Source: CAZDSS01 sp964508185
GTDB taxonomy: Bacteria > Pseudomonadota > Alphaproteobacteria > Sphingomonadales > Govanellaceae
Direction: 5' to 3'
NCBI GenBank assembly: GCA_964508185.1
Contig: CAZDSS010000025.1
Location: 1-29,350 of the forward strand
DNA length: 29,350 nt
A program made the position numbers and the translations under genes. Position 1 is the stretch's first letter. Each line of letters opens with the position of its first letter. Under the pieces are notes generated by a model. The model ran no database searches. It was not told where the DNA came from and worked only from the letters and a program-made list of their open reading frames with translations. Shown piece after piece: positions 20,586 through 28,174 of this stretch.

Positions 20586-21578
20586 ATGACACCGCTTCTC
20601 GAAGCACAGGCCCTGACCAAGCATTTCGGCAGTCTTGCCGCCGTCCGCGACATCAGCTTCACCCTGGAGCGCGGGGAGGTGCTGGGCTTCCTCGGCCCCA
20701 ACGGCGCGGGCAAGAGCACGACCATGAAGATGCTCACCGGTTTCCTCCGCCCGACGAGCGGCGAGGCCCGGATCGCCGGCTACAGCATCGACCGCGATCC
20801 CATCGAGGCCAAGCGCCGCCTCGGCTATCTCCCCGAAGGCGCGCCCGCCTATGGCGACATGGCGGTGCGGGATTTCCTGAATTTAGTGGCTTCCGCCCGC
20901 GGCATGGACAAGGCGGCGCGCGGCCCGGCCATCGACCGCGCCGTCGAGGCGACTCATCTGTCGGCGGTGCTGCACCAGCCCGTCGAAACCCTGTCCAAGG
21001 GCTTCAAGCGCCGGGTCGGCCTCGCCCAGGCCCTGCTCCATGACCCGCAGGTTCTGATCCTGGACGAGCCCACGGACGGCCTCGACCCCAATCAGAAGCA
21101 CGAGGTGCGCAAGCTCATCCAGGGCATGGCGGCCGACAAGGCGATCATCATCTCCACCCATATTCTCGAGGAAGTGGATGCGGTCTGCAGCCGGGCGATG
21201 GTCATCGACCGCGGCCGCGTGGTGGCCGACGGCACGCCGGCGGAACTGCGCGCCCGCTCCCGCTACCACAATGCGGTGACCCTCATTCTGGCCGAGCGCG
21301 ACGAGCAGCGGGTGCGGAACGCCCTCATGGTCCTGCCCGTGGTCGCCGAGGTGGAGCTGTCGGTCATCGGCGACGGCAGGATCGCGGCGACCGCCCTGCC
21401 GCGTGACGGCGGACCCATTCTTGAAGCGGTCACCGACACGGCGCGGGCGGCGGGGCTCAACATCCTCGAGATCGCCGTGGATCCGGGGCGGCTTGACGAC
21501 GTGTTCCGCATGCTGACCACGGCGGATGCGGGGCTGGCTGCCGACGGGAAGATCAGCGAGAAGGGGGAACTGCGTTGA
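20586..21578 (+). CDS. Gld-like ABC transporter ATP-binding protein (GldA-type)
   Basis: A 330-aa ABC ATPase, first gene of a four-gene operon. It has Walker A FLGPNGAGKSTTMK, Q-loop YLPEGAPAYGD, signature LSKGFKRRVGLAQAL, Walker B VLILDEPTDGLDPNQ and H-loop ISTHILEEVDAV. A C-terminal domain ends in GRLDDVFRMLTTAD. The following genes encode an ABC-2 permease, a GldG-like protein and a DUF4340 protein, the same arrangement as GldA-GldF-GldG systems. In Flavobacterium these are needed for gliding. In proteobacteria the set is widespread with unknown substrate, so the symbol is not given. ATG 20586 has GGAGAG about 10 nt upstream. Its stop overlaps the permease start by one base (TGATG). Confidence 0.94.
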   Translation: MTPLLEAQALTKHFGSLAAVRDISFTLERGEVLGFLGPNGAGKSTTMKMLTGFLRPTSGEARIAGYSIDRDPIEAKRRLGYLPEGAPAYGDMAVRDFLNLVASARGMDKAARGPAIDRAVEATHLSAVLHQPVETLSKGFKRRVGLAQALLHDPQVLILDEPTDGLDPNQKHEVRKLIQGMAADKAIIISTHILEEVDAVCSRAMVIDRGRVVADGTPAELRARSRYHNAVTLILAERDEQRVRNALMVLPVVAEVELSVIGDGRIAATALPRDGGPILEAVTDTARAAGLNILEIAVDPGRLDDVFRMLTTADAGLAADGKISEKGELR

Positions 21579-22318
21579 TGCTGTCCGGACTTGGCGCCGT
21601 CTTCCGGCGCGAATTCGCGAGCTATTTCGCAACGCCGCTCGCCTATGTGTTCATCATCATCTTTCTCGTCTTTTCGGGCATCTTCACCTTCTATGTGGGC
21701 GGCTTCTTCGAGCGCGGGCAGGCGGATCTGCAGCCGTTCTTCGGCTTCCTGCCCTGGCTTTACCTGTTCCTGATCCCCGCGATCGCCATGCGTCTCTGGT
21801 CCGAGGAACGGCGCGCCGGCACGTTCGAGCTGCTGCTGACCCTGCCCATATCCCTGAGCGCCGCCGTGTTCGGCAAGTTCCTCGCCGCCTGGGCCTTCGC
21901 CGGGGTGGCCTTGGCGCTCACCTTCCCGTTGTGGATCACCGTCAACATCCTGGGCGATCCGGACAACGGGGTGATCCTTGCGGGCTATGTGGCGGGTTTC
22001 ATCATGGCGGGGGCCTACCTCGCGATCGGCGCCACCATTTCGGCGGTGACGCGCAATCAGGTGATCGCCTTCGTCGTGACCGTGATGGTGTCCTTCCTGT
22101 TCACCATGAGCGGGCTCTCGATCGTTCTCGACTTCTTCTCCAGCTGGGCGCCGCAGTTCATCGTCGATCAGGTGGCGTCCTTCAGCTTCCTCACCCATTT
22201 CAACGCCATCGCCCGGGGCGTCATCGACGCCCGCGACATCATCTATTTCCTGGCCCTGATGGCGTTGTGGCTTTTCATCAACATGATCGTCGTCGATGCG
22301 AAGCGGGATGCGGGATAA
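21578..22318 (+). CDS. Gld-like ABC-2 permease (GldF-type)
   Basis: A 246-aa membrane component of the ABC-2 superfamily. About six transmembrane helices are visible, starting with FATPLAYVFIIIFLVFSGIFTFYVGGFF, then PWLYLFLIPAIAMRLWSEERRAGTFELLLTLP, the characteristic cytoplasmic EERRxGTxELLLTLP coupling motif of GldF-type permeases. Further helices surround VIAFVVTVMVSFLFTMSGLSIVL, with a C-terminal helix FLALMALWLFINMIVVDAKR. The start ATG at 21578 overlaps the ATPase stop (TGATG) and has AAGGGGG about 10 nt upstream. An in-frame TTG just before it is a less likely start. The permease and ATPase should form one exporter with the next two proteins as accessory subunits. Confidence 0.93.
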   Translation: MLSGLGAVFRREFASYFATPLAYVFIIIFLVFSGIFTFYVGGFFERGQADLQPFFGFLPWLYLFLIPAIAMRLWSEERRAGTFELLLTLPISLSAAVFGKFLAAWAFAGVALALTFPLWITVNILGDPDNGVILAGYVAGFIMAGAYLAIGATISAVTRNQVIAFVVTVMVSFLFTMSGLSIVLDFFSSWAPQFIVDQVASFSFLTHFNAIARGVIDARDIIYFLALMALWLFINMIVVDAKRDAG

Positions 22319-22322
22319 GACC

Positions 22323-24224
22323 ATGAAGCGCTTTGGCCTTACGCTCAATCGTGCCGTTCTCATCGCCGTTGCGGCCATCCTGTTCGTCGCGGTCAACGTG
22401 CTGTCCACGACGCTTTTGAAGTCGGCGCGGGTCGATCTCACCGCCGACCGGCTCTATACCCTGAGCGACGGCACCAGGCGCATTCTCGCCGGGATCGAGG
22501 AGCCCATCACGCTCCGCCTCTTCTTCTCGGACGCGGCGGCGACCCCGTATCCGTCGATCAAGAGCTACGGCCAGCGGGTGCGCAGCCTCCTGCAGGAATA
22601 CGAAGCGCTGGCGGACGGCGGCATCCGGCTCGAGATCATCGATCCCGAACCCTTCTCCACGGCGGAGGACGACGCGGTGGCGGCGGGCCTGCAGGGCATC
22701 CGCACCAACGGGGGCGACACCATCTATTTCGGTCTCGTGGGCACCAACGCCACGGATCTGCAGCTCACGATCCCCTTCTTCTCGCCCGACCGGGAGCGGT
22801 TTCTCGAATATGATCTCACCAAGCTCGTCTCCGACCTCAGCGTGACGGAGAAGCCCGTGCTCGGCCTCGTCTCCTGGCTGCCGCTCGCCTTCGGGCCGGG
22901 CGGCCCCATGGCGGCGGCGCAGGGGCAATCCGCGCCCTACGTGATCTACGAGCAGCTTCGGGAATCATACAGCATCCGCCAGATCGGGCAGGTCTTCAGC
23001 AAGATTGATCCGGACGTGGATCTGTTGCTGGTGGTTCACCCGGGCGATCTTGGCGAGCAGGAGCTTTACGCCATCGATCAGTTCGTGCTGCGCGGTGGCA
23101 AGCTCATCCTGTTCGTCGATCCGTTCCTCGAGACCGCGCCCACCATCCAGTCCATGCCGGGGACGACGCTGGCCGCGACCTCCAATCTGGAAAAATTGCT
23201 CAAGGCCTGGGGTGTGGATTTCGACCCCACGAAGGTGGTGGCCGACCGCAGCTTCGCCCAGCGCGTCTCCATCATGGGGCCGCAGGGCCGCGAGACCAAG
23301 GATTACGTGGCCTGGCTCGGCCTCCATGGCCCCGGGCTCAGCGCCGACGATCCGGTGACGGCCGAGCTCGACATGGTGAATCTCGCATCCCCCGGGGCGC
23401 TTCAACCCATCGAGGGGGCGACCACGCGGTTCGAGCCCGTCCTGCGGTCGAGCGCGGAATCCATGTATCTCCCGGTATCCGAGCTGCGCTTCCAGCCCCG
23501 GCCCGACGATCTGCTGCGCCAGTTCAAGGCGGACGGTCAGGAGAAGACCCTGGCCGCCCGAATCACCGGCCCGGCGAAAAGCGCCTTCGACGGCCCCGTG
23601 GAGAACGGGGAGGGCGAGGGCGACGACAAGGCCGAGAAGCCCGCGCCCCATGTCACGGAAGGGCAGATCAACGTGCTGGTGGTGGCGGACGCCGACATTC
23701 TCGAGGACCAGTACTGGGTTCAGGTGCAGCAGCTGTTCGGACAGCGCATCGCGCTGCCGCTCGCCGACAACGGCCCCTTCGTCATGAACGCCGTCGACAA
23801 CATGAGCGGCTCGTCCGACCTCATCAGCCTGCGGAGCCGCGGCGTGTCGCAGCGGCCTTTCACCCTTGTCGCCGACATCCAGCGCAAGGCCGAGGCCCGC
23901 TTCCTTGCGGAGGAAAAGCGCCTGCAGGCGAAGCTTGCGGAAACGGAGCGGCGCATCCAGGAGCTTGAGGAAGGGCGCGGCGAGGGCGATATGGCCGCCC
24001 TCGACCGGTCTCAGGCCGAGGAGATCGAGAACTTCCGCCGCGAAATGCTCGCAACCCGCAAGCAGCTTCGCGACGTGCAGCACAATCTGCGCCGCGACAT
24101 CGAACGGCTCGGCGTTTGGGTGAAGGCGGCGAACCTAGCCCTGATGCCCATCCTCGTCGCGATCGCCGCCCTCGTGATCGCGTCCGTCCGCCAGCGGCGG
24201 CGCCGGGCGGCGGTGTCACGTTGA
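22323..24224 (+). CDS. GldG-like ABC transporter auxiliary protein
   Basis: A 633-aa protein of the ABC_transp_aux (GldG) type. One N-terminal transmembrane helix (about 7-28, LNRAVLIAVAAILFVAVNVL) leads into a large soluble domain opening ARVDLTADRLYTLSDGTRRILAG, the family hallmark. It includes LLLVVHPGDLGEQELYAIDQFVLRGGKLILFVDP near 235-268. A charged coiled coil (about 520-595, EEKRLQAKLAETERRIQELEE) precedes a C-terminal helix (ANLALMPILVAIAALVIAS) and a basic tail. The bulk is probably periplasmic between two membrane anchors. ATG 22323 lies 4 nt after the permease stop. The frame opens nine codons earlier, but that would overlap the permease. The family role in transport is not resolved. 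Confidence 0.93.
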   Translation: MKRFGLTLNRAVLIAVAAILFVAVNVLSTTLLKSARVDLTADRLYTLSDGTRRILAGIEEPITLRLFFSDAAATPYPSIKSYGQRVRSLLQEYEALADGGIRLEIIDPEPFSTAEDDAVAAGLQGIRTNGGDTIYFGLVGTNATDLQLTIPFFSPDRERFLEYDLTKLVSDLSVTEKPVLGLVSWLPLAFGPGGPMAAAQGQSAPYVIYEQLRESYSIRQIGQVFSKIDPDVDLLLVVHPGDLGEQELYAIDQFVLRGGKLILFVDPFLETAPTIQSMPGTTLAATSNLEKLLKAWGVDFDPTKVVADRSFAQRVSIMGPQGRETKDYVAWLGLHGPGLSADDPVTAELDMVNLASPGALQPIEGATTRFEPVLRSSAESMYLPVSELRFQPRPDDLLRQFKADGQEKTLAARITGPAKSAFDGPVENGEGEGDDKAEKPAPHVTEGQINVLVVADADILEDQYWVQVQQLFGQRIALPLADNGPFVMNAVDNMSGSSDLISLRSRGVSQRPFTLVADIQRKAEARFLAEEKRLQAKLAETERRIQELEEGRGEGDMAALDRSQAEEIENFRREMLATRKQLRDVQHNLRRDIERLGVWVKAANLALMPILVAIAALVIASVRQRRRRAAVSR

Positions 24225-24246
24225 GCAAGATCAAAGGGAGATGTCC

Positions 24247-25266
24247 ATGCTGAGCAGAAGAAGCTCCCTTGCCCTCATCATCGTCACCCTGGCGGCCGTT
24301 GCGGCCGCCGTCGCCGTGGTTCTCGGCGAGCGCGACAGCAACCGCGCCGCCGACCGCGCGGCGCTGTTCCCCGGAATCGAGCAGGAATTCGACCGGGTCA
24401 CCGAGATCGAGATCGCCGACAGGGACGGCGCCGTGGTGATCCGGCGCGCGGGCGACGAACAATGGGTCCTGCCCGACAAGCACGACTATCCTGCGGACCG
24501 CGCCATGGTGCGCCGCCTCATCCTGTCCTTCGGCCGCATGACGGTGATCGAGCCCAAGACGCGGCAGCCCGAACTCCACGACCGTCTGGGTCTCGGCGAC
24601 ATCGACAATGAGAAATCCCGCGCCCGTCGCGTCACCTTGCGCGGCGGGGACAAGGAGGTCGCGAGCCTTCTGGTCGGCGACCGGGCGGCAAGTTCCGCGC
24701 CCGGGGGCAGCACGTCCGGGGGAGAGCGGGCCTATGTCCGCCGCCCGGGGGAGGCCGCAACCTGGCTTGTCGATCACGTGCCGGACATTTCGGCGAAGCA
24801 ATCGGAATGGATGGACGACCGCCTGTTCACCCTGCAGAAGGAGCGGATCGCCGAGATCGTCGTTCGCCACGACAACGGGGAGGAGCTGCGCCTGGCGCGC
24901 GACAAGGCGGAAGACGATTTCACCCTCGACCAGCTGCCGAAGGGCCGCAAGCTCAAGACCTATGGCGGGCCGGAGGCGCTGGCGTCCTCCCTCGCGTTCC
25001 TGAGTTTCGACGACGTGCGCCCGGCCGGCGACGAGGACGAGGCCGAGACGGCGCGGGTCACCTTCCGCACCTTCGATGGGCTCTCCGTCACTCTCGGCAT
25101 CCAGGGCAACTGGGTGCGCTTTGCGGCGGAAGGCGAGGGCCCGGAAGCGACCGACATCAACGAGCGCCTCGGCCGCTGGCGCTTCGAACTTCCGGACTAC
25201 AAGATCCGCGATCTTACCCCCATGCTCGATCAGCTCCTGGCGCCGGAAAACGAGAAGGCTTCTTGA
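24247..25266 (+). CDS. DUF4340 domain protein of the Gld-like operon
   Basis: A 339-aa protein with one N-terminal membrane helix (SLALIIVTLAAVAAAVAVVLG) and a long soluble part of repeated strand-rich units: TEIEIADRDGAVVIRRAGDEQWVLPD, IAEIVVRHDNGEELRLARDKAEDDFTL and a DDVRPA segment. These match DUF4340, which almost always sits behind GldG-type genes and is probably a periplasmic accessory subunit. Two in-frame ATGs compete. The Shine-Dalgarno AAGGGAG abuts ATG 24241 with no spacing but is 6 nt from ATG 24247, so the second is chosen. The gene ends 61 nt before htpG, and a possible heat-shock promoter overlaps its last codons. Confidence 0.9.
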   Translation: MLSRRSSLALIIVTLAAVAAAVAVVLGERDSNRAADRAALFPGIEQEFDRVTEIEIADRDGAVVIRRAGDEQWVLPDKHDYPADRAMVRRLILSFGRMTVIEPKTRQPELHDRLGLGDIDNEKSRARRVTLRGGDKEVASLLVGDRAASSAPGGSTSGGERAYVRRPGEAATWLVDHVPDISAKQSEWMDDRLFTLQKERIAEIVVRHDNGEELRLARDKAEDDFTLDQLPKGRKLKTYGGPEALASSLAFLSFDDVRPAGDEDEAETARVTFRTFDGLSVTLGIQGNWVRFAAEGEGPEATDINERLGRWRFELPDYKIRDLTPMLDQLLAPENEKAS

Positions 25267-25289
25267 TAAGCCGCGCCGCCGCAACATAT
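25262..25289 (+). promoter_or_regulatory. Candidate sigma-32 heat-shock promoter of htpG
   Basis: CTTGATA (25262-25268), 13 nt, then CAACATAT (25282-25289) resembles the sigma-32 pattern CTTGAAA-N13-14-CCCCATNT. Six of seven -35 bases match, plus the C..CAT.T frame of the -10. It overlaps the stop codon of the DUF4340 gene and would give a leader of roughly 30 nt before ATG 25328. htpG is a classic heat-shock gene, which raises the prior. Confidence 0.45.
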
Positions 25290-25327
25290 GTGATGCTGCT
25301 GAGCGAAAGACTTCACGGAGATACCCA

Positions 25328-27226
25328 ATGACCACAGCTTCGTCGGTGGACGAGACCATCGAGCGTCACGGCTTCCAGGCCGAGGTCGCGCGCCTTCTGC
25401 ATCTCATGGTGCATTCGGTCTATTCCGAGCGCGAGATCTTCCTGCGCGAGCTCATATCGAACGCGTCCGACGCCTGCGACAAGCTGCGCTACGAGGCCTT
25501 GACCCGCCCGGAACTCCTGGATGGCGGCAAGGAGTTCGAGATCGCCATTTCGGCCGATCCCAAGGCGGCGACGCTGACCATCTCCGACAACGGCATCGGC
25601 ATGAGCCGCGAGGAGCTGATGGACAATCTCGGCACCATCGCGCGCTCCGGCACCTCGGCCTTCATGGAGAAGCTCACGGGCGACGCGCGCAAGGATCTGA
25701 GCCTCATCGGCCAGTTCGGCGTCGGCTTCTATTCCGCCTTCATGGTCGCTGACAAGGTGGAGGTGACGAGCCGCAAGGCGGGGAGCGATGACGCCTGGAT
25801 CTGGGAATCCGACGGCCTCGGCGAATATGCGATCCGGCCCGGATCCCGGGACGGCCGCGGCACCACCATCGTGCTCCACATGAAGGAGGACGCCCGCGAA
25901 TTCCTCGAAAAGGCGCGACTCTCCGAGATCGTCAAGACCTATTCGGACCATATCCCGGTGAAGATCTCGCTGGCGGTCGCGGGCGAGGGCGATGCGGCGA
26001 CGGTGAACCAGGGCTCCGCCCTCTGGGTGCGGCCGAAGTCCGAGATCACCGACGACCAGTACAAGGAATTCTACCGCCATGTGGGCCATGCCTTCGACGA
26101 GCCGGCCTACACCATCCACTACCGGGCGGAAGGCACGCTGGAATATACGGTCCTGCTGTTCGTGCCCACCATGCGGCCCTTCGACCTCTTCGATCCCGCG
26201 CGCAAGTCCTCGGTGAAGCTGTTCGTGAAGCGCGTCTTCATCACCGACGATTGCGACAACGTTCTGCCGGCCTATCTCCGCTTCCTTCGCGGCATCATCG
26301 ATTCCGAGGATCTCCCCCTCAACATCAGCCGCGAGATGCTGCAGAACAATCCGGTGCTCGGCCGCATCCGCAAGGCTGTGACGAAGCGCGTGCTCGCCGA
26401 CCTCGCCAGGCTTGCGGAAAGTGACGCCGACAGGTTCCACAAGATCTGGGAGACCTTCGGCGCGGTCATCAAGGAAGGGATCTACGAGGATTTCGAGCGT
26501 CGCGACGAGCTTCTGAAGCTCGCCCGCTTCCGCTCCACCGCGGTTGAGGGCTGGACGAGCCTGGCGGACTATGTGTCGCGCATGAAGCCCGAGCAGAAGG
26601 CGATCTATGTGATCACCGGCGACGATCTCGCCGCCGTCAAGCGCAGCCCCCATCTCGAAGGCTTCCGCTCCAAGGGGGTCGAAGTGCTGCTGCTCACCGA
26701 CCCCGTGGACGATTTCTGGCTGACGGCGGTCACCGAATTCGACGGCAAGCCCATCCGTTCCGTCACCCGCGGCGCGTCGGACCTTGCGGACATCAAGGCT
26801 CCCGACGGCGACAAGGACAAGGATGAGGCAAAGGACAAGCCCGCCGAGGGCATGGACAAGCTCATCGCCGCCCTCAAGCTCCATCTCGGCGACAATGTGA
26901 AGGACGTGCGCAGCACCGACCGGCTCACCGACAGCCCGGCCTGCCTCGTCGCCGACGAGGGCGACATGGACATGCATATCGCCCGGCTGCTGAAGCAGCA
27001 TCAGAAGCTCGATTCCGTGAGCCCGCGCATTCTGGAAATCAATCCGGGCCATGAGCTGGTGCGCGCGCTGGCGGCCCGGGCGGCCGCCGAAGGCGGCGAT
27101 GCAGGGCTTGCCGACGCGGCCCATCTGCTGCTCGATCAGGCGCGGATCCTGGGCGGCGAGCAATTGCCCGATCCCGCGGCCTTCGCCCGACGGCTTGCGA
27201 CCGTCATGACCCGCGCTCTCGGTTGA
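25328..27226 (+). CDS. htpG: Molecular chaperone HtpG (Hsp90 family)
   Basis: A 632-aa cytosolic Hsp90 ATPase chaperone that remodels client proteins with DnaK. The N-terminal GHKL ATPase domain shows REIFLRELISNASDACDKLR, the Mg/ATP loop SDNGIGM, and the lid and glycine loop GQFGVGFYSAFMVADKVEV. The middle domain has the Hsp90 segments VKLFVKRVFI and LRFLRGIIDSEDLPLNISREMLQ. A charged linker DGDKDKDEAKDKPAEG (near 497-512) leads to the C-terminal dimerisation domain. The frame is open 84 codons upstream, inside the DUF4340 gene, but MTTASSVDETIERHGFQAEV is the normal N-terminus and ATG 25328 has GGAGA about 5 nt upstream. It may be read both from the Gld-like operon and from its own heat-shock promoter. 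Confidence 0.98.
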   Translation: MTTASSVDETIERHGFQAEVARLLHLMVHSVYSEREIFLRELISNASDACDKLRYEALTRPELLDGGKEFEIAISADPKAATLTISDNGIGMSREELMDNLGTIARSGTSAFMEKLTGDARKDLSLIGQFGVGFYSAFMVADKVEVTSRKAGSDDAWIWESDGLGEYAIRPGSRDGRGTTIVLHMKEDAREFLEKARLSEIVKTYSDHIPVKISLAVAGEGDAATVNQGSALWVRPKSEITDDQYKEFYRHVGHAFDEPAYTIHYRAEGTLEYTVLLFVPTMRPFDLFDPARKSSVKLFVKRVFITDDCDNVLPAYLRFLRGIIDSEDLPLNISREMLQNNPVLGRIRKAVTKRVLADLARLAESDADRFHKIWETFGAVIKEGIYEDFERRDELLKLARFRSTAVEGWTSLADYVSRMKPEQKAIYVITGDDLAAVKRSPHLEGFRSKGVEVLLLTDPVDDFWLTAVTEFDGKPIRSVTRGASDLADIKAPDGDKDKDEAKDKPAEGMDKLIAALKLHLGDNVKDVRSTDRLTDSPACLVADEGDMDMHIARLLKQHQKLDSVSPRILEINPGHELVRALAARAAAEGGDAGLADAAHLLLDQARILGGEQLPDPAAFARRLATVMTRALG

Positions 27227-27268
27227 GGAAATCCGCCCTCGCCAGGATATTGTGGTTAAAGCGCCTGC

Positions 27269-27309
27269 AGGCCCCGGGCCCCGTCCATATATGGGACAGG
27301 CCGGGGCCT
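27269..27309 (+). terminator. Large GC hairpin after htpG, possible terminator
   Basis: AGGCCCCGG (27269-27277) pairs with CCGGGGCCT (27301-27309). An inner stem GTCC/GGAC closes on the ATATATG loop, giving about 15 pairs with a small bulge and a mismatch. Only TT follows, so it is a poor intrinsic terminator by the T-run rule. Position, 42 nt after the htpG stop, fits transcript termination or 3'-end protection. Confidence 0.5.
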
Positions 27310-27313
27310 TGCT

Positions 27314-27329
27314 GTAAGCGGCCGCTTAC
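27314..27329. promoter_or_regulatory. Perfect 16-bp palindrome, candidate enhancer-binding site
   Basis: GTAAGCGGCCGCTTAC is its own reverse complement over all 16 bases. Its centre lies about 88 nt upstream of the predicted start of the sigma-54 promoter at 27384-27399, a typical distance for the binding site of a sigma-54 activator protein. Confidence 0.5.
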
Positions 27330-27330
27330 G

Positions 27331-27350
27331 CGCGCCGCGCCGCGCCGCGC
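27331..27350. repeat. Four tandem copies of CGCGC
   Basis: The pentamer CGCGC is repeated four times without interruption, directly after the 16-bp palindrome and between it and the sigma-54 promoter. Copy-number change by slippage would alter the palindrome-promoter spacing by half a helical turn per unit. Confidence 0.7.
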
Positions 27351-27383
27351 CGGGATCGGCGGATTAACGCCCCGTTTACCATC

Positions 27384-27399
27384 TGGCACGGTCCTTGCT
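27384..27399 (+). promoter_or_regulatory. Sigma-54 (-24/-12) promoter, near-perfect consensus
   Basis: TGGCACG-GTCC-TTGCT matches the sigma-54 consensus TGGCACG-N4-TTGC(A/T) at every defined base. GG (27385-27386) and GC (27397-27398) are 10 nt apart. The predicted start is near 27409, so the leader of about 18 nt still contains the ribosome site GGGGGA (27416-27421) of the gene at 27428. Confidence 0.82.
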
Positions 27400-27427
27400 T
27401 CATCCATGGCCAGTCGGGGGATTGGTC

Positions 27428-28174
27428 ATGGTCAAGTTGCGCTTCGCATATGAGCTGGTTGCACGGGGATGGGGGTTCGTCCTCCACGAGCGCCGGGCGG
27501 CCCTGCGTCTCGCCGCCTGGCCCGCGGCCCTGTGGCTCGCATTTTCCTTGCTGTCGCGCGCTGCGCCGTCGCCGATCTCCGTCTTCGGCCTCGTGGCCGA
27601 TTGCCTTCCGGTGCTGTTCGCGGTCACCTGGTTCCGCTTCGTCCTGGGGTTCAGACGCCGGGCGGTGCCGGTGCCGACGCCCCATGGCCTGCTGCGGGCG
27701 GCGGGGCGCGTGGCGGTGGTGGTGCCCCTGGCCGTCCTCATTCTGTTGCCGCCCACCCTGGTGCTGGCGGGCGCCAATCTCGCGCTCACCGACGCGCCGT
27801 TCCGCGGCCAGGCGGTGGAGCGGGCGGTGGACCTCGCCTTGCCCCTCGCGCTGCTCATAACCTCGCCCCTGCTCGTGCGCATCGTCGCCTATTACGCGGC
27901 CCTCGCTGCGGGGCGGGACGACATCCGGGCGCGCGACATCTGGCGCTGGTCTCGGGGTAACGGATTGACGCTCGTCCTCGTCATCCTCCTGTCGCTCGCT
28001 CCGGCGCTTGTCGCCCTGGGCGCGGTGCGGCTCGCGGGCGATCTTCCTGCGCTGATCGTGCCTTTGCTCGTGCTGGCGGCACCGATGGTGTTCCTCTCCG
28101 TCGCGGTGACGGCGGCGTCCCTCGCGCGGGCCATGGGCGGGCTGCTGGTGCTTCCGGTGACGGAGGCCGCCTAG
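27428..28174 (+). CDS. Unknown multi-pass membrane protein under sigma-54 control
   Basis: A 248-aa strongly hydrophobic protein that I do not recognise. About six membrane helices are visible: roughly 27-45, 50-70 (VFGLVADCLPVLFAVTWFRFVLGF), 92-116 (RVAVVVPLAVLILLPPTLVLAG), 134-158, 178-198 (LTLVLVILLSLAPALVALGAV) and 205-235. A basic cytoplasmic loop FRRRAVPVPTP and a loop AGRDDIRARDIWRWSRGNG separate them. No enzyme or transporter motif is seen. ATG 27428 has GGGGGA 6 nt upstream, and a consensus sigma-54 promoter starts 44 nt before it, pointing to a regulated (nitrogen, flagellar or envelope-stress type) role. Its stop TAG shares the bases CTAG with the stop of the convergent DUF1223 gene. 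Confidence 0.85.
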   Translation: MVKLRFAYELVARGWGFVLHERRAALRLAAWPAALWLAFSLLSRAAPSPISVFGLVADCLPVLFAVTWFRFVLGFRRRAVPVPTPHGLLRAAGRVAVVVPLAVLILLPPTLVLAGANLALTDAPFRGQAVERAVDLALPLALLITSPLLVRIVAYYAALAAGRDDIRARDIWRWSRGNGLTLVLVILLSLAPALVALGAVRLAGDLPALIVPLLVLAAPMVFLSVAVTAASLARAMGGLLVLPVTEAA

